DNA from: Schleiferiaceae bacterium
GTDB lineage: Bacteria > Bacteroidota > Bacteroidia > Flavobacteriales > Schleiferiaceae
Assembly: GCA_030831045.1 (NCBI GenBank)
Contig: JAURMB010000029.1
Coordinates: forward strand, 1 to 35,766
Direction of reading: 5' to 3'
DNA length: 35,766 nucleotides
Made by a program: the position numbers and the translations under genes
Shown here: piece by piece, positions 30,949 to 35,766 of the stretch
Layout: each line of letters starts with the position of its first letter
How positions within the stretch are numbered: position 1 is the first letter of the stretch
The notes under the pieces: model-generated
Told to the model about the DNA's origin: nothing
What the model saw: only the letters and a program-made list of their open reading frames with translations
The model's database searches: none

Positions 30949-32328
30949 TTATTGCCAAATAGGCGTTTTAACAAAAGTTCCTGGCTGAGGCGTTGGAATG
31001 TTTGCGTTGGCATTGATCTCGCTCTGCGGATAGATCATGCGCTGAGGCAATTCTGATCCGATGTACGGAGCAATACCCAAGGCATTTCCGGTGCGGCGTA
31101 CTTCGTTGAATCCCTCGATGTGGCCAAACATGGAGATGTACTTCTCCGTGTAAATTTCCTTCATCAAGGCGTCTTTTTGCGTCGCTCCCGGGATCAAGGC
31201 GCTCGGGCCAAAATCCGTCAAGGCATAGGCATCAAAACCACCGAACTGAGCATCGTGGGAAGCACGTACGTTGTTCAAAGCCACTAAGGCATCTGCCAAG
31301 TTGTTTTCGCGGGCGTAGCACTCCGCCAAGATCATTTGGTTCTCTACGTAAGACACCAACAAGTAGTTGTTGTCCGACGCGAAAATACCGTAGTGATCGC
31401 CGTAGTAGGCATCGTCCCAGTTGGGATCCAACGCCGTGTAACCGCCGGGGAAGAAGTAGTAGTTGAAACGCTCGGTTTCGTCCGTCTTGCTGTTTCCGCG
31501 GTAATCCGCACTGCTAGCGTCCATCAACTTCTCGATGTGCGAACCGGCGCAGCTCATGTAGCCAGCTCGGTTCCAATCCAGGAAGTCGTAAAACAAGTTG
31601 TGCTTGCCCGGGGTGTATCCTGCATTGTGCAAAGCATACATATCATTGCCCTCAGAAATACCGGCCATCGCTGCCGCTTTAGCTGCCGCGTAATTGCCTA
31701 AGTGCAAGTAGGCACGCGCTTTCAACGTGTTGGCTACTTCTTCCCAGTTAAAGGACCCCGCATAGGCTGCCCGGTATTTGGTTGAACCGCCAACCCCGTT
31801 GCCGATGGCAGCATCCAACAACGCAATAGCAGCGGCGTATACGTCCGCTTGGTTGTCGTACGATGGATTGGGGAAGTTCTCCACATCGCATGCCTCTACA
31901 TTGGGAACATTGCCCCACAAGGCGGCGGCGGTCATCAACAACTGCGCCTCATTGATCTGGGCAACACCTTTCAAAACCAGGTCGTTCTTGGCGGCTGCCT
32001 TGGTCTGGATAATACGGGACTGGGCAATGCCCTCCGCGTATAACGTGCCCCAGATGTTGTCCAAGTCGCCGGCAACTACGTTGTATTGGCCTACGGAAAT
32101 GTACTGACGGTCTGAACCCGTAAAATAACCGGCAAAAATGCCGCCCATTCGAGCCAATTCGCCTTCTTGGACCATAACGTTGGCCAATTGAGCGCCAGTA
32201 ATCATCAATTCAGGAGCAGCGTCCGAGAATTGATTGGGGTTTTTGGAGTTGATGTCGTTGGGTTCGCAGGCCGTCAACAAGACCGCCGCTAATCCGACTG
32301 CTCTCCCGAATTTCACGAAATTTTTCAT
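30949..32328 (-). CDS. SusD/RagB-family outer-membrane lipoprotein
   Basis: A 459-residue surface lipoprotein that forms the lid of a SusC channel and binds the nutrient. The lipobox is LLTAC (Cys21). The N-terminal TPR-rich SusD core follows (NPNQFSDAAPELMITGAQLANVM, INEAQLLMTAAALWGNVP, TLKARAYLHLGNYAAAKA). The C-terminal part has the typical ILAECYARENNLADALVALNNVR region and the ending IPTPQPGTFVKTPIWQ. The length fits the smaller SusD_RagB/SusD-like subfamily. It lies 24 nt downstream of the susC-type gene in the same transcript. The ligand is unknown; no glycosidase or sulfatase is in reach to name a glycan. Confidence 0.95.
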   Translation of the reverse strand: MKNFVKFGRAVGLAAVLLTACEPNDINSKNPNQFSDAAPELMITGAQLANVMVQEGELARMGGIFAGYFTGSDRQYISVGQYNVVAGDLDNIWGTLYAEGIAQSRIIQTKAAAKNDLVLKGVAQINEAQLLMTAAALWGNVPNVEACDVENFPNPSYDNQADVYAAAIALLDAAIGNGVGGSTKYRAAYAGSFNWEEVANTLKARAYLHLGNYAAAKAAAMAGISEGNDMYALHNAGYTPGKHNLFYDFLDWNRAGYMSCAGSHIEKLMDASSADYRGNSKTDETERFNYYFFPGGYTALDPNWDDAYYGDHYGIFASDNNYLLVSYVENQMILAECYARENNLADALVALNNVRASHDAQFGGFDAYALTDFGPSALIPGATQKDALMKEIYTEKYISMFGHIEGFNEVRRTGNALGIAPYIGSELPQRMIYPQSEINANANIPTPQPGTFVKTPIWQ

Positions 32329-32352
32329 GTCTTACGAATTAATGGGAGTTAA

Positions 32353-35300
32353 TTAAAGGCCCAGGCGGACCGAGAAAATGAACGACTTGGTTCCGGGGTT
32401 GGTAAAGTAATCCAAACCGCGGCCGTTGGAAACACCGGTCAAGTTCAACTCAGGATCTACCCCTTTGAAGGGCGACCAAAGAAGCAAATTGCGGCCGGTG
32501 AAGCCCAAGTCCAAGGAGGACAAGCCCATACGCTTGGCCGTTGCACGTGGCACGCTGTAGCCGAGGCTCAGCTCGCGCAAGCGGGTCCAAGAACCGTCCA
32601 CGATGAAGTCTTCTGCAACCGGGCCAAAACCACCGCCCAAACCGGTGTACCACTCTTGATCCAACCAAACGTCTCCTGCGCCAAAATTTTTGATGTTGCC
32701 GCGGAAGGTATAAGTACCGTCGGCGTTGGCCGTAGTTACGTCGGCAACAGACTCGCCGTAGATGTTCTTCAATTCAGCTGCTCGCTCCGCAGAAACCGTC
32801 TGCTCGTTGGCGGTTACCGGGTCAATGCCGAAGTAGTTCAATACCCCGGTGGTACCTGCCCACATTTGCTGACCTTGTGATGTTTCAAACAAAACATTCA
32901 TGGAAACACCTTTGTAAGTAAGTGACGTACCGTAACCAGCGCGGTATCCGGGGTTGGGGTCGCCCAATACGCCTTCAGCGATGGCCTGCTGCGGGAATCC
33001 GTTCGCATCCAAAACCAAAGCGCCCGATGCATCGCGCTCCCACTTGCCGCCCCAAAGCGCTCCAAGCGCATGGTCTTCTACAGCACGGGATGAAGCGCCG
33101 GTGAATCCAGCCAAGAAAATGGACTTAACGCCTTTCAAGTCGTCCACGTTGTTGCGGTTGCGGGTTACGTTACCGTACAGGTTCCACTTCAAATCACGGG
33201 TATCGACGACGTCCAGTTTTGCATCAAATTCCAAACCTTTGTTTGAAATGGTTGCCGCATTGTCCCACTTGGAAGAGTATCCGGTAGAAGCCGGTACGTC
33301 AACGGCGAAAATGGCGCCAGTGGTTACGTTCTGGTAGTAGGTACCGCTGAGGCTGAACTTGTTGTTGAAGAAGCGGGCATCAAATCCTGCTTCGTACTCG
33401 GTCTTGCGTTCGGGGTTGATGTCCGGATTTCCTTGAACGGTAGAACGATACAAAGAACCGCCGTAGTAGCTGGCGTCCAATATTTCGCCCCAACCGGAGG
33501 TAGAGCTAGCGGAAACGTAGTTGGTGGTCCAAATGTATGCGGGGGGTTCTACCCCTACCGTACCGGCCGAACCGCGCAACTTGAAGAAAGACAACCCACT
33601 GGGATCCATGTTCAAGTCTTTGGTTAGGTCGTACGCTACGTTGGCAGACGGATAGAAGAACTGACCTTTAAAGGTTGAAGCGGCTTCCGCTGCACCCGTT
33701 AATTCCACGAATAAGCGGTCGTTCCAATCCAAGTTCACCACCGCATAACCGCGGTTGTTGATCACGTACGAGCGGTTGTTGAACGGATTGCTGTTGGCCG
33801 TAGTGGTGTTGTTGAAGGAAAAACGCTCCTGATCGCGGATGATGAAATTAAAAGCGGTACCTCCAATGGAACGGAACCGACGGGCATTGGTTGTGTAACC
33901 CACCGTCACAGCCATGTTGGTTTGCTCGTTCAACTTGTAGGTTGCGCGGTCAAACACCAACAAGGAGGACTCGGACTCTTGAATGCTCTCGTCGGTCAAT
34001 TGGCCGTTGGCGTAGCTTCCTGCAGACAATACCGGGAAGTACGTGATGCGGTCATCGGCACTGAAGTCCAAACCGTAACGGGCCGTCAATTGGTGCACAC
34101 CGCCCCAACGCAAGTTCAGCTCAGGGGTGAAGATAACGCGGTTAACTTCGGAAGTGTTCACCTGCTCGTTCAAAGTCCAACCGGGGTTGTTGTACGAAGG
34201 TGCGGCATTGCCCAAGTACCGGCGGTAGGCGCGGTGGGCGTTGAAGGTCGGAACACCTGTTGCGTTGTAGTAAGTACCGGTGTAGTCCGAGTTGTCAAAG
34301 TCGGCCGGGGTACGCAAGTAACCCAGGTACAGACCATTGAGGTTCGAACCTTGCTGAATCCGGTTGGAGCTCACTTTAGACACAAACGTATTCACCCCGA
34401 CCCGCAAGTTGTTGTTCAGGTTGTTGGTGAAGTTGATGCGACCGGTGGTGCGGCGGTAGTCGGACATGCCGTTCATGACGCCTTTCTGATCCCAATCCGA
34501 CAGACTGACAAACAAGTTGCCGCGCTCGCTGCCTCCAGACAAGCTGATGCTCTTGTCTAGGGTCAAGCCGTCGCGGAAAACCTGGTCTCGATTGGACTGG
34601 TTGAATACCTCCCGGCTGTTTTTTTGGATAATGGGGTAGTATTTTGATCCGTCGGCTGCTTCAAAGTAGGCTCCGCTCGTATTGACCGAATCCGCTGCTC
34701 CGCTGCGGTCTGTAATGCGATCACCCCAACTCAAAGCGCTGGTGGGAGAATACCTGCCGTAGGCACCTTGACCAAATTTGCTCTGCTTTTCGTACTCGCG
34801 GTTGATGCGGTCTACGCCAACAGAGTAACGCGCTTCCACGTTGTAACCTTTGGCATTCGCCTTGCCCTTCTTGGTGGTGATCATGATCACGCCGTTGGCT
34901 GCACGGGTGCCCCACACAGCTGCTGCTGCGGCTCCTTTCAGCACCTCTACAGAAGCAATATCGTCCGGGTTCAAGTCGTTCAAACGGCTTTGCTGCACAA
35001 CGCCGTCAACGCCCTGTCCCACACTTGAGTTGCTCACGGGAATACCGTCAACCACAATCAACGGCTGCAAGCTGCCGGTGATGGTCGATTGACCCCGAAT
35101 TTGAATGAAGGCGCCCGCACCTGGATCACCGGAGTTTCGGGTGATGGAGATACCCGAGCCCTTGCCCGAAAGACCTTGAATGATCCCGCTTTCGCCGGAC
35201 TTCTGGACGCTTCCTCCCGCTACACTCACGGAAGCAATGCCCTTCTTGTCTTTGCTGCTTTGAACCCCCAAAGCAGATACGGTGACTTCACCGAGTTGAC

Positions 35301-35418
35301 CGGACTTCGTGGTATCCCGTTGATCGGGGAATCCCGTTGAAGCCGCCCGAACCGGTGCCACACCTGCGCCAACCGCCATCACAGCGCCCAGCACACCAGC
35401 AATAAGTTTGTTTGACAT
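32353..35418 (-). CDS. SusC/RagA-family TonB-dependent transporter
   Basis: A 1021-residue outer-membrane transporter, partner of the SusD-type lipoprotein. The signal peptide ends near VRAAS (about residue 27). A TonB-box-like stretch (GQLGEVTVSALGVQ) follows almost directly, then the plug (AFIQIRGQST, PLIVVDGIPVSN, and the SusC signature DIASVEVLKGAAAAAVWGTR, ANGVIMITTKKGK), and a barrel ending KSFIFSVRLGL. The carboxypeptidase-D-like N-terminal domain common in SusC is missing. ATG 35418 is chosen because it opens the signal peptide; the frame is open back to 35475. The substrate class is not readable. Confidence 0.95.
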   Translation of the reverse strand: MSNKLIAGVLGAVMAVGAGVAPVRAASTGFPDQRDTTKSGQLGEVTVSALGVQSSKDKKGIASVSVAGGSVQKSGESGIIQGLSGKGSGISITRNSGDPGAGAFIQIRGQSTITGSLQPLIVVDGIPVSNSSVGQGVDGVVQQSRLNDLNPDDIASVEVLKGAAAAAVWGTRAANGVIMITTKKGKANAKGYNVEARYSVGVDRINREYEKQSKFGQGAYGRYSPTSALSWGDRITDRSGAADSVNTSGAYFEAADGSKYYPIIQKNSREVFNQSNRDQVFRDGLTLDKSISLSGGSERGNLFVSLSDWDQKGVMNGMSDYRRTTGRINFTNNLNNNLRVGVNTFVSKVSSNRIQQGSNLNGLYLGYLRTPADFDNSDYTGTYYNATGVPTFNAHRAYRRYLGNAAPSYNNPGWTLNEQVNTSEVNRVIFTPELNLRWGGVHQLTARYGLDFSADDRITYFPVLSAGSYANGQLTDESIQESESSLLVFDRATYKLNEQTNMAVTVGYTTNARRFRSIGGTAFNFIIRDQERFSFNNTTTANSNPFNNRSYVINNRGYAVVNLDWNDRLFVELTGAAEAASTFKGQFFYPSANVAYDLTKDLNMDPSGLSFFKLRGSAGTVGVEPPAYIWTTNYVSASSTSGWGEILDASYYGGSLYRSTVQGNPDINPERKTEYEAGFDARFFNNKFSLSGTYYQNVTTGAIFAVDVPASTGYSSKWDNAATISNKGLEFDAKLDVVDTRDLKWNLYGNVTRNRNNVDDLKGVKSIFLAGFTGASSRAVEDHALGALWGGKWERDASGALVLDANGFPQQAIAEGVLGDPNPGYRAGYGTSLTYKGVSMNVLFETSQGQQMWAGTTGVLNYFGIDPVTANEQTVSAERAAELKNIYGESVADVTTANADGTYTFRGNIKNFGAGDVWLDQEWYTGLGGGFGPVAEDFIVDGSWTRLRELSLGYSVPRATAKRMGLSSLDLGFTGRNLLLWSPFKGVDPELNLTGVSNGRGLDYFTNPGTKSFIFSVRLGL

Positions 35419-35443
35419 AAAGGTTATTTTTGTGTTAAGTGGT

Positions 35444-35470
35444 GAAATGTAAGGAATTTTTAATACCAAC
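35444..35470 (-). promoter_or_regulatory. Putative promoter of the susCD unit
   Basis: On the minus strand GTTG (complement of 35467-35470), 15 nt, TACATTTC (complement of 35444-35451), one mismatch to TAnnTTTG. The leader would be about 20 nt. No sigma/anti-sigma regulator gene is seen in the window. Confidence 0.45.
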
Positions 35471-35606
35471 ACCACTTTTGTTCACAAATTCATAGCCTTC
35501 AGTTCAATTCCTTGCGTCGCTGCAAATCCAGCGCTACCAGCAATGCCGCGAATCCCCACACCGGAGCGGAGGCATTGTCCGTATCTAAAAAAAATTTGAG
35601 GACCCC

Positions 35607-35623
35607 CGGAGAGAGCGGGATTC
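35607..35623 (-). other. Short tRNA-Ser 3'-end match, possible attachment-site relic
   Basis: On the minus strand GAATCCCGCTCTCTCCG equals the end of the T loop, the T-stem 3' strand, the acceptor 3' strand and the discriminator of bacterial tRNA-Ser as I remember it. The T-loop part upstream (TTTT) still resembles TTCG, then similarity ends. No anticodon or long variable arm is present. It may be an integration scar like the tRNA-Arg fragment at 30449-30494, or chance. The stretch 35471-35606 holds no gene I can support. Confidence 0.4.
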
Positions 35624-35656
35624 AAAACTTCTAGCCATTAAAAATCTGGTTACAAG

Positions 35657-35766
35657 TTAGATAAACTCTGAACAAGTCCCACTTTTGAAAACAGCAAGTT
35701 GGAATTTTGGGCGTTTCCAGCGGCCATCTACAGTGAAGTTGTACTCGCCCCTCCCACATCGTCTGC
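35657..35766 (-). CDS. Possible C-terminal end of a gene cut by the window edge
   Basis: A minus-strand frame is open from the window edge to a TAA at 35657-35659 (36 codons). It reads GEYNFTVDGRWKRPKF and ends GTCSEFI. The sequence looks protein-like, but too little is inside the window to name a family or be sure it is a gene. Confidence 0.3.
   Translation of the reverse strand, partial: RRCGRGEYNFTVDGRWKRPKFQLAVFKSGTCSEFI

Noticed and set aside
30746..30958. 70-codon minus-strand frame overlapping the susD end
   Set aside because: It runs through the terminator hairpin and across the SusD stop, with no recognisable motif.
1..35766. CRISPR arrays, insertion-sequence transposases, rRNA genes
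   Set aside because: No regularly spaced repeats, transposase-like proteins or rRNA sequence seen in the window.

Overview
The window reads as chromosome from a member of the Bacteroidota, most likely a marine or aquatic Flavobacteriales-type bacterium of fairly high GC. The signs are a SusC/SusD pair, several TonB-dependent receptors, a protein with a type IX secretion (T9SS) C-terminal sorting domain and SprB-like repeats, promoters of the TAnnTTTG type, almost no Shine-Dalgarno sequences, and a long-form NADP-dependent GAPDH typical of the phylum. This placement is inferred from gene content alone.

Layout. (1) 1-2364: a nested palindrome (22-145), a secreted amidase, a DUF2200 gene, and a LacI-type repressor on the minus strand. 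(2) 2383-8129: a carbohydrate uptake and use locus. A perfect LacI-type operator sits between the repressor and a TonB-dependent receptor, followed by an SLC45/GPH-like sugar transporter, an (alpha/alpha)6-type glycosidase and a uridine-kinase-like P-loop kinase; the last three overlap. (3) 8179-11364: a small membrane protein, tRNA-Arg(CCG), a lipoprotein and a second TonB-dependent receptor. (4) 11395-22908: GC-rich housekeeping and accessory genes in tight, often 4-nt-overlapping pairs: SDR/CDF transporter/PepT, GapN-like dehydrogenase/DUF1801, thioredoxin-fold protein/LamG-SprB-T9SS protein, then a DoxX protein, an FkbM methyltransferase, a SOUL protein and an FAD/NAD(P)-binding protein. 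(5) 23172-30275: a visibly AT-richer, co-directional run of secreted or envelope proteins (M48 peptidase, lipoprotein, predicted barrel, large unknown, TonB-CTD protein) ending in a degenerate gene. (6) 30276-30948: gene-poor DNA holding the 3' half of a tRNA-Arg(CCU) with repeats on both sides, probably an attachment-site relic. (7) 30949-35418: a SusD/SusC pair on the minus strand. A short tRNA-Ser 3'-end match lies just upstream of it near the window edge.

How the genes work together. Region 2 looks like one pathway: outer-membrane import, inner-membrane import, hydrolysis and phosphorylation of a small glucoside under LacI-type control. Sucrose, trehalose or a maltodextrin is plausible, but the substrate is not readable from sequence. 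Region 5 is the best candidate for an undescribed system: five intact exported proteins in one direction, three without a recognisable family. Several genes in region 4 and the lipoprotein gene have a -7-like element only 4-7 nt before the ATG, which suggests leaderless or near-leaderless mRNAs.
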